Part shown: one piece after another, positions 19,224-28,991 of the stretch
How positions within the stretch are numbered: position 1 is the stretch's first letter
Layout: each line of letters opens with the position of its first letter
DNA from: Comamonas avium
GTDB taxonomy: Bacteria; Pseudomonadota; Gammaproteobacteria; Burkholderiales; Burkholderiaceae_C
Direction: 5' to 3'
Assembly (NCBI RefSeq): GCF_014836675.1
Contig: NZ_JACSQK010000005.1
Coordinates: forward strand, 234,392-298,391
Length of the DNA stretch: 64,000 bases
Notes under the pieces: generated by a model
Told to the model about the DNA's origin: nothing
Databases searched by the model: none
The model's input: the letters and a program-made list of their open reading frames with translations, nothing else
Translations under genes and position numbers: made by a program

Positions 19224-19892
19224 TTAGCCCCACAGGTCCAGCGGTGGATCGCTGGCAACGGCGCGCAGAATATCGGTGCGGCTGATAAAGCCACTCAGGT
19301 GGCCCAGGTCGTCGGTCACCGGCAAGCCGGGCAGGCCGGTATCCAGCAGCACATGGGCCACGCGGCGCAGATCGGTGGTTTCGGCCACAGCGGGCACGGG
19401 GGTGATCATCACCTCGGACACGGGCCGCTTGGCCATGGCGATGGCCTCGCGCACGGCACCTGGCTCGGGCAGCAAAGCCAGCGGTGCCATGTCGGCGCGC
19501 AGCAGCAAACCAATCACGCGGCCCTGCGTATCCAGCACCGGGGCTTGCGCAATCTTTTTGACGGCCAGCACCTGCCATGCCTGCTCTACCAAGATGCCCG
19601 GTGTCACGGTGACGGCACCGCGCGTCATCACATCGCGCACCACGTAGAGCTGGCGGCGCTCTTCCTTGGGGCCTTGCTCAGTGCCCAGATAGGCCGATAC
19701 CGCGCCTTGGGCGCGGGCAGAAAGTGAAAGCTTGGGCTCAGCGTTGCGCACCTGTGCTTCTTGCGACTCCACCTCCGAAGCGCTGGCACGCAAGCCACTG
19801 GGGCGCTGCACGCCGCGTACGGCGGTGATGTGGCTCAGGCGATCAGGCCCGCCTTGGTACATGGGGCCGTTGATGCCAAAGACATAGAACAT
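19224..19892 (-). CDS. CBS-domain pair protein
   Basis: Cytoplasmic protein of 222 residues with a short N-terminal region (MFYVFGINGPMYQGGPDRLS) and a tandem CBS pair in the C-terminal two thirds. The repeats read VRDVMTRGAVTVTPGILVEQ and VSEVMITPVPAVAETTDLRR, and each ends in a GxxS/R-D block (GLLLRADM, GFISRTDIL). CBS pairs bind adenosyl ligands such as AMP, ATP or SAM; the partner and ligand are unknown. The start is set by GAGGAGA eight bases upstream. The gene is monocistronic, divergent from serS. Confidence 0.88.
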   Translation of the reverse strand: MFYVFGINGPMYQGGPDRLSHITAVRGVQRPSGLRASASEVESQEAQVRNAEPKLSLSARAQGAVSAYLGTEQGPKEERRQLYVVRDVMTRGAVTVTPGILVEQAWQVLAVKKIAQAPVLDTQGRVIGLLLRADMAPLALLPEPGAVREAIAMAKRPVSEVMITPVPAVAETTDLRRVAHVLLDTGLPGLPVTDDLGHLSGFISRTDILRAVASDPPLDLWG

Positions 19893-20002
19893 GCGCAAAT
19901 CTCCTCGGGTTGTGCGCTGGGTGCGCATTGACAGGGGTCTGTCTTATCTATCGGCAGCAAAGCCTGCAACTGAACATCAACTGCCGCACAATGGTGGATT
20001 GA

Positions 20003-21367
<1,365 letters not shown>

Positions 21368-21405
21368 AAAGCTGAGGGTTTGCATTGAGGGTGTGAAAAC
21401 ACTGC

Positions 21406-21411
21406 TACAAT
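21406..21411 (+). promoter_or_regulatory. -10 element before tRNA-Ser
   Basis: TACAAT lies about 18 bases before the mature tRNA-Ser 5' end, with a TTG-containing -35 candidate near 21380-21390. It suggests that the tRNA block has its own promoter and does not depend on serS. Confidence 0.45.
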
Positions 21412-21428
21412 TGCAGCTTCGACACTGC

Positions 21429-21518
<90 letters not shown>

Positions 21519-21520
21519 TA

Positions 21521-21597
21521 GCGGCTGTAGCTCAGTTGGATAGAGTACTTGGCTACGAACCAAGGGGTCGTGGGTTCAATTCCTGCCAGCCGCACCA
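21521..21597 (+). tRNA. tRNA-Arg(ACG), copy 1
   Basis: Acceptor GCGGCTG/CAGCCGC, anticodon stem CTTGG/CCAAG with loop CT-ACG-AA, T-loop GTTCAATTC, encoded CCA. The A34 is expected to become inosine, so it reads CGU, CGC and CGA. It starts two bases after tRNA-Ser and is surely in the same transcript. Confidence 0.97.
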
Positions 21598-21602
21598 GAT
21601 TC

Positions 21603-21635
21603 AAACCCCAGAAATGAAAGTTTCTGGGGTTTTTG
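21603..21635 (+). terminator. terminator after tRNA-Arg copy 1
   Basis: AAACCCCAGAAA pairs with TTTCTGGGGTTT around a 6-base loop, followed by T residues. Confidence 0.9.
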
Positions 21636-21732
21636 TCTATTTATGAAAGCTTTGTTTTTTCAGCGTCATGAAACAACAAACTTTTGGCTAAAGAAATTTA
21701 GCAAACTTCGATCCTAGGGTAATTACTTATCT

Positions 21733-21738
21733 TATAAT
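21733..21738 (+). promoter_or_regulatory. -10 element before tRNA-Arg copy 2
   Basis: Exact TATAAT 11 bases before the second tRNA-Arg, in a locally AT-rich stretch. The -35 is weak. It suggests that the second copy is transcribed on its own after the preceding terminator. Confidence 0.6.
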
Positions 21739-21748
21739 CGAATGCTTA

Positions 21749-21825
21749 GCGGCTGTAGCTCAGTTGGATAGAGTACTTGGCTACGAACCAAGGGGTCGTG
21801 GGTTCAATTCCTGCCAGCCGCACCA
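21749..21825 (+). tRNA. tRNA-Arg(ACG), copy 2
   Basis: Base-for-base identical to the first tRNA-Arg gene, including CCA. The spacer between the two copies is unrelated sequence. Confidence 0.97.
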
Positions 21826-21830
21826 ATTTG

Positions 21831-21864
21831 AAGTCCTGATACCGAAAGGTGTCAGGACTTTTTG
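21831..21864 (+). terminator. terminator after tRNA-Arg copy 2
   Basis: AAGTCCTGATACC pairs with GGTGTCAGGACTT around a GAAA tetraloop, followed by T5. It separates the tRNA from greB. Confidence 0.9.
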
Positions 21865-21916
21865 GTTTCTGCATTGCAAATTTTTGCAGCGCTGCTTTTG
21901 TGTGAAGATTCAGTCT

Positions 21917-22486
21917 ATGAACAAGGCTTTCACCAAGGAAACCGATGGGCAGGACGATGATGACGAGCTGCCCAGCTTGCCCGCCCTTCCCAAGGGCAGC
22001 AAAAACTATATGACGCCGCACGGCTACCAGACGCTCAAAGCAGAGCTGCTGGAGCTGATTGATAACGAGCGGCCCAAGATTGTCGAGATCGTGCACTGGG
22101 CGGCCAGCAACGGCGATCGCTCGGAAAACGGAGATTACCTGTACGGCAAGAAACGTCTGCGCGAAATTGACCGCCGCATCCGGTTTTTGACCAAGCGTCT
22201 GGAGATTGCCGAGGTGGTCAACCCTTCGGTGCATTACGGCAGTGAGCAGGTGTTTTTTGGTGCCACCGTCACCTACGCAGACGATGAAGGCGTAGAGCGC
22301 ACCATCACCATCAAAGGGATTGATGAGGCAGACAGCAGCAAAGCCGAGGTCAGCTGGATTGCTCCGGTAGCGCGTGTGCTGCTGAAGTCAAAAATTGGCG
22401 ATGAGGTGCCACTGCCAACCCCTGCTGGCGTGCGCACGCTGGAAGTGCTGGATGTGAGTTACCCGGCGCCTCAAGCAGAGAGTTAA
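21917..22486 (+). CDS. greB: transcription elongation factor GreB
   Basis: RNA-polymerase secondary-channel factor that rescues backtracked complexes by RNA cleavage. It has 189 residues: an acidic N-terminal extension (DGQDDDDELP), then the GreA/B coiled coil starting at YMTPHGYQTLKAELLELI with ASNGDRSENGDYLYGKKR at the tip (the two acidic residues coordinate the cleavage Mg), and the C-terminal FKBP-like domain (VFFGATVTYADDEGVERTI). GKKR and RIRFL favour GreB over GreA. The start MNKAFTKETDG fits the family. Convergent with spoT. Confidence 0.95.
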   Translation: MNKAFTKETDGQDDDDELPSLPALPKGSKNYMTPHGYQTLKAELLELIDNERPKIVEIVHWAASNGDRSENGDYLYGKKRLREIDRRIRFLTKRLEIAEVVNPSVHYGSEQVFFGATVTYADDEGVERTITIKGIDEADSSKAEVSWIAPVARVLLKSKIGDEVPLPTPAGVRTLEVLDVSYPAPQAES

Positions 22487-22487
22487 T

Positions 22488-22580
22488 AAAAAATGAGCTG
22501 CTAGCGCTTGCTCAGTAATGGTTTCAAATATAAAACGCATTGAAACTGTTGATTGATAAGCGAAAGCAGCTCACTTTTAA
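22488..22580. repeat. dispersed nested palindromic element, copy C
   Basis: Outer arms AAAATGAGCTGCTAGCGCTT and AAGCGAAAGCAGCTCACTTT are near-complementary; the inner stem is GTTTCAA (22521-22527) / TTGAAAC (22550-22556). It lies between convergent greB and spoT, just before a bidirectional terminator. Confidence 0.75.
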
Positions 22581-22592
22581 AACTATACAAAC

Positions 22593-22622
22593 AAAAAATG
22601 CGGCTGACAGGCCGCATTTTTT
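22593..22622. terminator. bidirectional terminator between greB and spoT
   Basis: AAAAAATGCGGC and GCCGCATTTTTT form a perfect stem with a 6-base loop; the A and T runs allow termination in both directions. Confidence 0.92.
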
Positions 22623-22635
22623 GTGAGAAACGCTC

Positions 22636-24900
22636 TTATTCCTGCGGCAGTATGCGCGCAGCACGCACCACGGTGGGCACGCGGCGCAAGCTGCGCAAGG
22701 CGGCGTCCAGCTGCTGCTGGTCATGCACAGACACTACAAAGCGCAGCTCGGTGGTCTGCATGGCCGCTTCGTCGTCCATCTCCAGGCGGCGGATGTCCAC
22801 ATTGGCCTCTGCCAGCTCGCTGGCCACGCGTGCCAGCACGCCTTTTTGGTTATGGATGGTGACGCTGATGCCGCTGTCGTACAGCTTCTGGTTGCTGTCT
22901 TCCGCCCATTCGACGGGCACGATGCGTTCGCTGTCGGTGGCCTGCAGACGCTTGGCGTTGACGCACTGGGCGCGATGCACATGCAATCCATCACCACGGC
23001 CAAGGTAGGCCACCACAGCGTCACCAGGCACGGGGCGGCAGCATGGGGCGTAACGCACGGATGCGTTGCTGCTGCCATCCAGCGCCACGGTGCTTTGCGT
23101 CAGCTTGTTCTTGCTGGCAAAGCGCTCCTGGGTCAGCAGCAAAGCGTCAGGGCGCTGGCCTTGGCTGGACAGCAGTGTCATGAAATGGCGTGCAACCCAG
23201 CTTGCAGCTTGGCGGCCCATGCCGATGTCGGTGAGCAAATCTTCGCGGCTGGGGCTGCTGGTTTTGCGCAGTACTTCATCCCAGAGGGCTTGATTGGCAT
23301 CGTCGTTCTCGGGAATGGAGGCAATACCTTCTTCGCGCAGCGCTTGCGTGAGCAGGGTCGCGCCCAGTTCTGTGGACTCGCTGTGCGCTGCAGTTTTGAG
23401 GTAATTGCGGATTTTGGAGCGAGCCCGCCCGGTTTTGACAAAGCTCAGCCACACAGGGTTGGGGTTGGCGTTGTCGTCCGTGATGATCTGCACCACATCG
23501 CCGCTCTTGAGCTCAGTGCGCAGCGAGGCAGCTTCACCGTTGATCAAGGCAGAGACGGTGTGGTGGCCAACATTGCTGTGGATGGCATAAGCGAAGTCCA
23601 CCACGGTGGCTCCACGTGGCATGGCCATGATCTTGCTCTTGGGTGTGAACACGTAGATGGAGTCTGGGAACAGATCCACCTTGACGTTGTCCCAGAACTC
23701 GGTGGCGTCGTTGGTTTCGGTTTGAATGTCCAGCAACGACTGCAGCCACTTGGTGTTGAGTGCGTCTTGCTTGCCCTGTGATTTGTACAGCCAGTGGGCG
23801 GCAATGCCTGCCTCGGCCACGATGTGCATGGGCTCGGTGCGAATCTGAAACTCGATGTTCACGCCCGAGGGGCCCACCAGCATGGTGTGCAGCGACTGGT
23901 AGCCATTGCTCTTGGCAATTGCGATGTGGTCCTTGAACTTACCCGGTACTGGCTTGTACATCTGGTGCAGGATGCCCAGAGCGGTATAGCAGTCTGTGAC
24001 GGTGGGAACAATGATGCGAAAGCCGTAGATGTCAGTGACCTGCGCAAATGTCAGGTGGTGGCGAATCATCTTCTGGTAGAGCGAGTACAGCGTGCTTTCG
24101 CGCCCTGCCAGGCGGGCGGTCATGCTGACGCGGTCAAACTCTGCGGCAATTTCGTTTTGCACGCGCTGCACCAGATCGTGGCGGCGTGCGCGCGATTTGG
24201 TAATGGCCTTTTCCAGCGTGCTGTAGCGCCAGGGGTTCTGGTAGCGAAAGGACAGATCCTGCAGCTCGCGGTAGGTCTGGTTCAAACCCAGGCGGTGTGC
24301 AATTGGTGCAAAGATCTCCTGAGTTTCCGAAGCAATGCGCCCCCACTTGCTGCGCGGCATATCGCCCATGGTGCGCATATTGTGGGTGCGGTCTGCCAGC
24401 TTGATCAGGATGACGCGTACATCCTTGGCCATGGCCAGCAGCATTTTTCGGAAAGACTCGGCCTGATTTTCTTCGCGGGTGTTGAAGTGCAGCTTGTCCA
24501 GTTTGGTCAGTCCATCGACCAAATCTGCCACGACGGGGCTGAACCGCTCGGCCAGATCCTGTTTGGTGATGCCACAGTCTTCCATGGCATCGTGCAGCAA
24601 AGCCGCCATCAGTGCCGGGGCATCCAGCTTCCAGTGCGCGCAGATGGTGGTGACGGCAATCGGGTGGGTGATGTAGGGGTCACCGCTGCTGCGCCACTGG
24701 TTGGTGTGCGCCTTGTCAGCGTATTGCCAAGCTTGTCTTACCTGCTCAATGTCTGCAGCTGGCAAGTAAGAGAGATAGTCCAGCATGCGCTCAAAGTGCG
24801 CAGCAGAGATGCGAGCAGCAGCTTCCAGACGCGCATCTAGCGAGGCGTCTGGCGAAATTCGGGGGGTGTCGTCTGTTTTGGAAGTGAAAGCCGCGTTCAT
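22636..24900 (-). CDS. spoT: bifunctional (p)ppGpp synthetase/hydrolase
   Basis: Long RelA/SpoT homologue (754 residues) that makes and degrades the alarmone (p)ppGpp. Domains in order: HD hydrolase (ALLHDAMEDCG at about 102-112 and KLADRTHNMRTM, both intact), synthetase (DIYGFRIIV, NGYQSLHTM, EFQIRT), TGS (IYVFTPKSKIMAMPRGATVV), a helical/zinc-finger region (RYAPCCRPVPGDAVV) and a C-terminal ACT domain (VTIHNQKGVLARVASELA). The synthetase has KFKD where RelA-only enzymes have an acidic EFDD-like motif, which supports a bifunctional Spo type. It follows yicC-gmk-rpoZ, but a terminator after rpoZ implies its own promoter. Confidence 0.95.
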   Translation of the reverse strand: MNAAFTSKTDDTPRISPDASLDARLEAAARISAAHFERMLDYLSYLPAADIEQVRQAWQYADKAHTNQWRSSGDPYITHPIAVTTICAHWKLDAPALMAALLHDAMEDCGITKQDLAERFSPVVADLVDGLTKLDKLHFNTREENQAESFRKMLLAMAKDVRVILIKLADRTHNMRTMGDMPRSKWGRIASETQEIFAPIAHRLGLNQTYRELQDLSFRYQNPWRYSTLEKAITKSRARRHDLVQRVQNEIAAEFDRVSMTARLAGRESTLYSLYQKMIRHHLTFAQVTDIYGFRIIVPTVTDCYTALGILHQMYKPVPGKFKDHIAIAKSNGYQSLHTMLVGPSGVNIEFQIRTEPMHIVAEAGIAAHWLYKSQGKQDALNTKWLQSLLDIQTETNDATEFWDNVKVDLFPDSIYVFTPKSKIMAMPRGATVVDFAYAIHSNVGHHTVSALINGEAASLRTELKSGDVVQIITDDNANPNPVWLSFVKTGRARSKIRNYLKTAAHSESTELGATLLTQALREEGIASIPENDDANQALWDEVLRKTSSPSREDLLTDIGMGRQAASWVARHFMTLLSSQGQRPDALLLTQERFASKNKLTQSTVALDGSSNASVRYAPCCRPVPGDAVVAYLGRGDGLHVHRAQCVNAKRLQATDSERIVPVEWAEDSNQKLYDSGISVTIHNQKGVLARVASELAEANVDIRRLEMDDEAAMQTTELRFVVSVHDQQQLDAALRSLRRVPTVVRAARILPQE

Positions 24901-24939
24901 ACCCTAAATGTATCGCGGGAAAGCGGGGATGGACATAGT

Positions 24940-24967
24940 AAAAAAAAAGCACCGCGATACGGTGCTT
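24940..24967 (-). terminator. terminator after rpoZ
   Basis: On the minus strand AAGCACCG and CGGTGCTT form a stem followed by a run of T. It separates gmk-rpoZ from spoT. Confidence 0.85.
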
Positions 24968-25010
24968 CTATTGTCTGTCCAGTGAGACAGATTTTGAAAT
25001 AAGCCAGAAC

Positions 25011-25214
25011 TTAACCTGGAACTTTTTTCAGCATTTCCAGGCCCACTTTGCCTTCTGCGATTTCACGCAGTGCAGTCACGGCGGGCTTGTTGTTGCATTC
25101 CACCTTGGGGGTGTGGCCCTGGCTCAGCATGCGTGCGCGGTAAGTTGCCGCCAGCACAAGCTGGAAGCGGTTAGGGATTTGCTCCAGGCAATCTTCAACA
25201 GTGATGCGTGCCAT
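25011..25214 (-). CDS. rpoZ: RNA polymerase omega subunit
   Basis: A 67-residue omega subunit, which helps assemble RNA polymerase and forms part of the ppGpp-binding site 1. The start [20 protein letters not shown] and the following [12 protein letters not shown] match the family exactly; the C terminus is short. It lies 18 bp after gmk in the conserved gmk-rpoZ-spoT order. Confidence 0.97.
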   Translation of the reverse strand: MARITVEDCLEQIPNRFQLVLAATYRARMLSQGHTPKVECNNKPAVTALREIAEGKVGLEMLKKVPG

Positions 25215-25232
25215 TAGGTACTCCGGGGGAAT

Positions 25233-25853
25233 TCAGGAAAGGTTGAGCGATTCGAACACGTCGGCGCGCAAGCGGCGCTGTGATACGTACTTCAGACGCT
25301 GGGCGTGAATGATCGCCTTCAGGTCAAACAGTGCGCTCTCAAATAACTCGTTGATTATAACGAAGTCGAATTTACCTACTTGCGCCATCTCTACTTCGGC
25401 ATTTTTCATGCGCAGCGCAATCACATCAGGCGCATCTTCGCCGCGATTTTCCAGGCGAGCACGCAACTCATCCCAGCTTGGGGGCAAGACGAAAATCAGT
25501 ACCGCCTGAGGAAATGACTCGCGCACTTGCAGTGCGCCTTGGTAGTCAATCTCCAGCAGCACGTCTTCACCAGTGCTCAGGCGGTCTTGAATGCCTTTTT
25601 TGGAGGTGCCGTAGCGCTTGCCGTGGACATTGGCCCATTCGATAAAGGCGCTGTTGGCCACCATGGCGTCAAATTCTTGCTCGGAGGCGAAGAAATACTC
25701 CCGACCATGCTTTTCTTGACCACGGGGCGCGCGGGTAGTGTGAGAGACAGACGGATAGACACGCGCATCAAATGAGCGCAGGGCCTTGACCAGGCTGGAT
25801 TTACCGGCTCCGCTGGGAGCTGCGACGACAAAGAGGTTTCCAGGATGTTGCAT
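25233..25853 (-). CDS. gmk: guanylate kinase
   Basis: Phosphorylates GMP to GDP with ATP in purine nucleotide metabolism. It has 206 residues with P-loop [10 protein letters not shown] near residue 13, the GMP-binding [19 protein letters not shown], and [10 protein letters not shown]; family length is normal. It lies between yicC and rpoZ. A terminator hairpin between yicC and gmk suggests that gmk may start from its own promoter. Confidence 0.97.
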   Translation of the reverse strand: MQHPGNLFVVAAPSGAGKSSLVKALRSFDARVYPSVSHTTRAPRGQEKHGREYFFASEQEFDAMVANSAFIEWANVHGKRYGTSKKGIQDRLSTGEDVLLEIDYQGALQVRESFPQAVLIFVLPPSWDELRARLENRGEDAPDVIALRMKNAEVEMAQVGKFDFVIINELFESALFDLKAIIHAQRLKYVSQRRLRADVFESLNLS

Positions 25854-25885
25854 AAGAAAAACTCGGGTGCTTGTGGCGACCTTGC

Positions 25886-25908
25886 AAAAAGGGCGCTTGC
25901 GCGCCCTG
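25886..25908 (-). terminator. terminator between yicC and gmk
   Basis: On the minus strand GGGCGC-GCAA-GCGCCC is followed by T5: a compact GC-rich hairpin. It may be partial, since the genes are usually linked. Confidence 0.8.
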
Positions 25909-25923
25909 TGGTTTTAACGGTGG

Positions 25924-26832
25924 TTATTCGATATTTTGAACTTGCTCGCGCATTTGCTCGATCAGTACCTTCATGTCCACGCTGATGCGTGTCAGGTCCA
26001 GGGCGGCAGATTTCGAGCCCAGGGTATTGGCTTCGCGGTGCATTTCCTGGATCAGGAAATCCAGTCGCTTGCCGATTTCGCCGCCTTTTTTGAGCAGGCG
26101 TTCCACCTCGTCAAGGTGGGAGTCAAGGCGTGTGACTTCTTCGGCAACGTCGATGCGAATGGCAAATGCAGTGGCCTCTGACAGTGCTCGGTCACGGGCT
26201 GCCTCCGGGGCAACCTGGCCTTCGGTCAGGCCCATGGCTTCTTGCCAGCGCTCCAGAAAACGCTGGCGCTGCTGCTCAACCAGCTGGGGCACCAGAGGCG
26301 TTGCTTGCGCAGCCAGTTCACGCAGCTGATGCAAACGGTCTTTGAGCATGTCTGCCAGCCGCTTGCCTTCACGGGCACGCGCATCCATCAACTCAGTGAC
26401 GGCGGCATCGGCCAGATTGGGGACTACTTCGTGCCAGTCGACCTGGACGGCGTTGCCGCTGCCTGCCAGACGCAGCGCGTCAGAGACTGACAAGCCTTTG
26501 GCATCGGGCAGCCATGCCTGCACCATGTCTTGTACGGACTGCATGCGCTGCAGCAATGCCGGTGTGGGCTGGGGCAAGGAGGCTGACGCATCCACATCAA
26601 TGGCGGCGCGCACTTCGACTTTGCCGCGCTTGAGGCGGTTGCTCAGCAAGGCGCGCAGGGCGGGCTCTTGGCTGCGCAGTTCATCAGGCAGGCGAAAGGT
26701 GAGGTCCAAAAAACGGCTGTTAACTGCGCGGATTTCAAGCCCTAAACGCACGTTTTGTGCAGAGGCGTTGTCCTCAGCAGATGCCGGTGCGTGCTGCACA
26801 CTGGCGTATCCGGTCATGCTGTAAACTGGCAT
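25924..26832 (-). CDS. YicC family endoribonuclease
   Basis: YicC-type protein of 302 residues, a family shown in E. coli to be an RNase acting on small RNAs such as RyhB. The start PVYSMTGYASVQ and the C-terminal block GKRLDFLIQEMHREANTLGS are diagnostic, and LGLEIRAVNSRFLDLTFRLP lies near residues 30-50. It is divergent from a Ser/Thr kinase gene with about 75 bp between them, and upstream of gmk-rpoZ. Confidence 0.93.
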   Translation of the reverse strand: MPVYSMTGYASVQHAPASAEDNASAQNVRLGLEIRAVNSRFLDLTFRLPDELRSQEPALRALLSNRLKRGKVEVRAAIDVDASASLPQPTPALLQRMQSVQDMVQAWLPDAKGLSVSDALRLAGSGNAVQVDWHEVVPNLADAAVTELMDARAREGKRLADMLKDRLHQLRELAAQATPLVPQLVEQQRQRFLERWQEAMGLTEGQVAPEAARDRALSEATAFAIRIDVAEEVTRLDSHLDEVERLLKKGGEIGKRLDFLIQEMHREANTLGSKSAALDLTRISVDMKVLIEQMREQVQNIE

Positions 26833-26907
26833 TGGACTTATCTTTGGTTACTTGCAATTTGGTGATTATCCAGTTTCCGCTTCGACCTTGAGGTTTACCT
26901 GAACAAA

Positions 26908-27921
26908 ATGTCTCCCAGGATCAAGCCAGCCCCCCTGCCACCCGATACGCTCATTGGCGATTACCGTGTGGTGCGCAAGCTCGCATCCGGAGGTTTCGGG
27001 GTGGTCTATCTGGCCAACGATGCACAGGGGCAAGAGGTTGCCATCAAGGAATACCTGCCAGCGGCGCTGGTCACGCGCACTGCCGGTGAGCTGATTCCCA
27101 AAGTCTCGCAAGAAAAACTGTCGCTCTATCGCCTGGGACTGAAAAGTTTTTTTGAAGAAGGGCGAGCCCTGACGCAGATCTCCCACGCATCTGTGGTGAG
27201 TGTGCTCAATTTCTTTCGCGAAAACGAAACGGTTTACATGGTCATGAATTTCCTGCGCGGTGCTTCGCTGCAGGAGTACGTAGTGATTGCACGTGGTCAG
27301 CGCCATGCCAAGGTGCTGCGCGAATCTTCGATTCGCTCGCTGTTTGATGAAGTGCTGCGTGGGCTGCGCATCGTGCATCAGCACAAGATGCTGCATCTGG
27401 ATATCAAGCCCGCCAATATTTTCATCACCGATGAAGACCGTGCCGTCATGATCGATTTTGGTGCTGCCCGTGAAGTGCTCAACAAAGAGGGCAACTTCAT
27501 TCGCCCGATGTATACCCCGGGTTTTGCAGCACCTGAGATGTACAAGCGCAATGGCAGCATGGGCCCCTGGACCGATATTTACGCAGTCGGTGCCTGCATG
27601 TTTGCCTGCATGACAGGCCAGCCCCCTGCGGACGTACCCAGCCGCCGTGACAAAGATCGTCTGGCCGTGGCGCTGGCGCGTTTGCGCGGCGTGTACTCCG
27701 ATAACTTGCTGGAGCTGGTGCAATGGGCCATGGAGCTCGATCCCATGGCGCGTCCGCAGTCGGTGTTTGCTTTTCACAAAGCCTTGAGTCACGAACCTGA
27801 ACGCCGCTACACGCCGCTCAGCGTGTCTGAAAGGGTGCGCTTGCAGCTGGATGCATTGATTGGCGAAGGCCGCAAAACCCAGTCTGCAGCGGAAACCTCC
27901 GTCCGTGTGAAGGCTCCATGA
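26908..27921 (+). CDS. Hanks-type serine/threonine protein kinase
   Basis: Cytosolic kinase of 337 residues without a membrane helix. Motifs: glycine-rich loop ASGGFGVVY (26-34), catalytic Lys47 in VAIKEYL, catalytic loop HLDIKPANI with Asp165, DFG at 183-185, and APE (FAAPEMY). The catalytic loop has HLD instead of the usual HRD, so the arginine that contacts the activation-loop phosphate is missing; such kinases often do not need activation-loop phosphorylation. The C terminus (about 290-337) is a short charged tail. The stop overlaps the phosphatase start (ATGA), so the two act as a pair. Substrate unknown. Confidence 0.93.
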   Translation: MSPRIKPAPLPPDTLIGDYRVVRKLASGGFGVVYLANDAQGQEVAIKEYLPAALVTRTAGELIPKVSQEKLSLYRLGLKSFFEEGRALTQISHASVVSVLNFFRENETVYMVMNFLRGASLQEYVVIARGQRHAKVLRESSIRSLFDEVLRGLRIVHQHKMLHLDIKPANIFITDEDRAVMIDFGAAREVLNKEGNFIRPMYTPGFAAPEMYKRNGSMGPWTDIYAVGACMFACMTGQPPADVPSRRDKDRLAVALARLRGVYSDNLLELVQWAMELDPMARPQSVFAFHKALSHEPERRYTPLSVSERVRLQLDALIGEGRKTQSAAETSVRVKAP

Positions 27922-28838
27922 AGTTTTCTGTTTTCCAGCTCAGCCGCAGGGGCGCGCGTGCCGTCAATGAAGACCGCATGGGCTACTGCTACACCCGAGA
28001 AGCGGCTTTGTTCCTGCTGGCTGATGGCATGGGTGGCCATGCCGAAGGTGAAGTGGCCGCGCAACTGGCGCTGCAAAGCATTGCGGCGCAATTTCAACGC
28101 GAGGCAACCTCTGCGTTGGCGGATCCTTCAGATTTTCTCAGCCGTGCTGTGCTGACGGCACACCAGCAGATTCAGCGCTACGCCAAGCTCAAGCGCATGC
28201 CTGATGCCCCCCGAACGACGGTGGTGGCTTGTGTCGTGCAAAACGGTGCTGCCACGTGGCTGCATTGCGGCGACTCCCGTTTGTACTGGGTGCGCCAGGG
28301 GCAACTGCTGGCGCGCACGCGCGATCATTCCTATATGGAGATGGAGCGCAATACAGCCATGCCGGTGCGGCTGGCGCAGAAACTGCTCAATCGCAATGTG
28401 CTGTTTACATGTCTGGGGGCGAGTGGCAAGCCCATTTTTGATGTGAGTGGTCCCCACATTCTGCGCAGTGGTGACCGGTTGCTGCTGTGCTCGGATGGCT
28501 TGTGGGGTGCGCTGAAAGAGCCTGCACTGCTGCACGGGCTTGCCTCGTTGCCTGTAGCGCAGGCGATTCCTGCCTTGGTGGAGTCGGCTTTGCAAATTAC
28601 CGGCGACAAGAGCGACAACGTCACCGCTTTGGCGCTGGAGTGGGAGATGCCCGATGACGTGCAAAGTGCCGGTGACGTGCGTACCGATACGGCATCGATC
28701 AGTGAGCTGTTTGCATCAACCATTCAGTCTTCGCATGAGCTGGATGCCCTGGATGATCCGCTGGACGAAGACGAGATCGAGCGCAATATTGCCGAAATCA
28801 ACGCCGCCATCCGCCGCTCTGCTGCCAGCAAAGCCTGA
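27918..28838 (+). CDS. PP2C-family serine/threonine phosphatase
   Basis: Metal-dependent phosphatase of 306 residues, presumably the partner that reverses the adjacent kinase. PP2C motifs are complete: early acidic residues (RAVNEDRMGY), LADGMGGHAEGEVAA near residue 34, WLHCGDSRLYWV, LLLCSDGLWG, and the metal-binding DN in GDKSDNVTALAL. A C-terminal acidic tail (about 255-306) follows the domain. Translation is coupled to the kinase by a 4-base overlap. Confidence 0.94.
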   Translation: MKFSVFQLSRRGARAVNEDRMGYCYTREAALFLLADGMGGHAEGEVAAQLALQSIAAQFQREATSALADPSDFLSRAVLTAHQQIQRYAKLKRMPDAPRTTVVACVVQNGAATWLHCGDSRLYWVRQGQLLARTRDHSYMEMERNTAMPVRLAQKLLNRNVLFTCLGASGKPIFDVSGPHILRSGDRLLLCSDGLWGALKEPALLHGLASLPVAQAIPALVESALQITGDKSDNVTALALEWEMPDDVQSAGDVRTDTASISELFASTIQSSHELDALDDPLDEDEIERNIAEINAAIRRSAASKA

Positions 28839-28936
28839 GCCGCTTGCACTGCAGCAGCCTATGTGGACTTGCGCTTTGGCGCACACTTGGCCCCTGTTTT
28901 GCGCCACCCAAGACGGTTTGGTCTTTGCGCAATCAT

Positions 28937-28972
28937 CTAAATAAATAGCTATTAACGTTTGATGCGTCAGCG
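28937..28972. repeat. possible half copy of the dispersed element, copy D
   Basis: A single arm with AAATAAATAGCTATTAACG resembles the 5' arms of the nested palindromes elsewhere; no inner stem is visible. It lies between the phosphatase and rdgB. Confidence 0.4.
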
Positions 28973-28991
28973 TTATTGCCAGATTTCACCC

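Noticed and set aside
19053-19727. Plus-strand frame with Asp/Ala/Glu repeats
   Set aside because: It arises from the 12-mer repeat and the antisense of the CBS gene.
21764-21916. 5' extension of greB into tRNA-Arg
   Set aside because: The extension reads through a tRNA and a terminator; the ATG at 21917 gives the family start.
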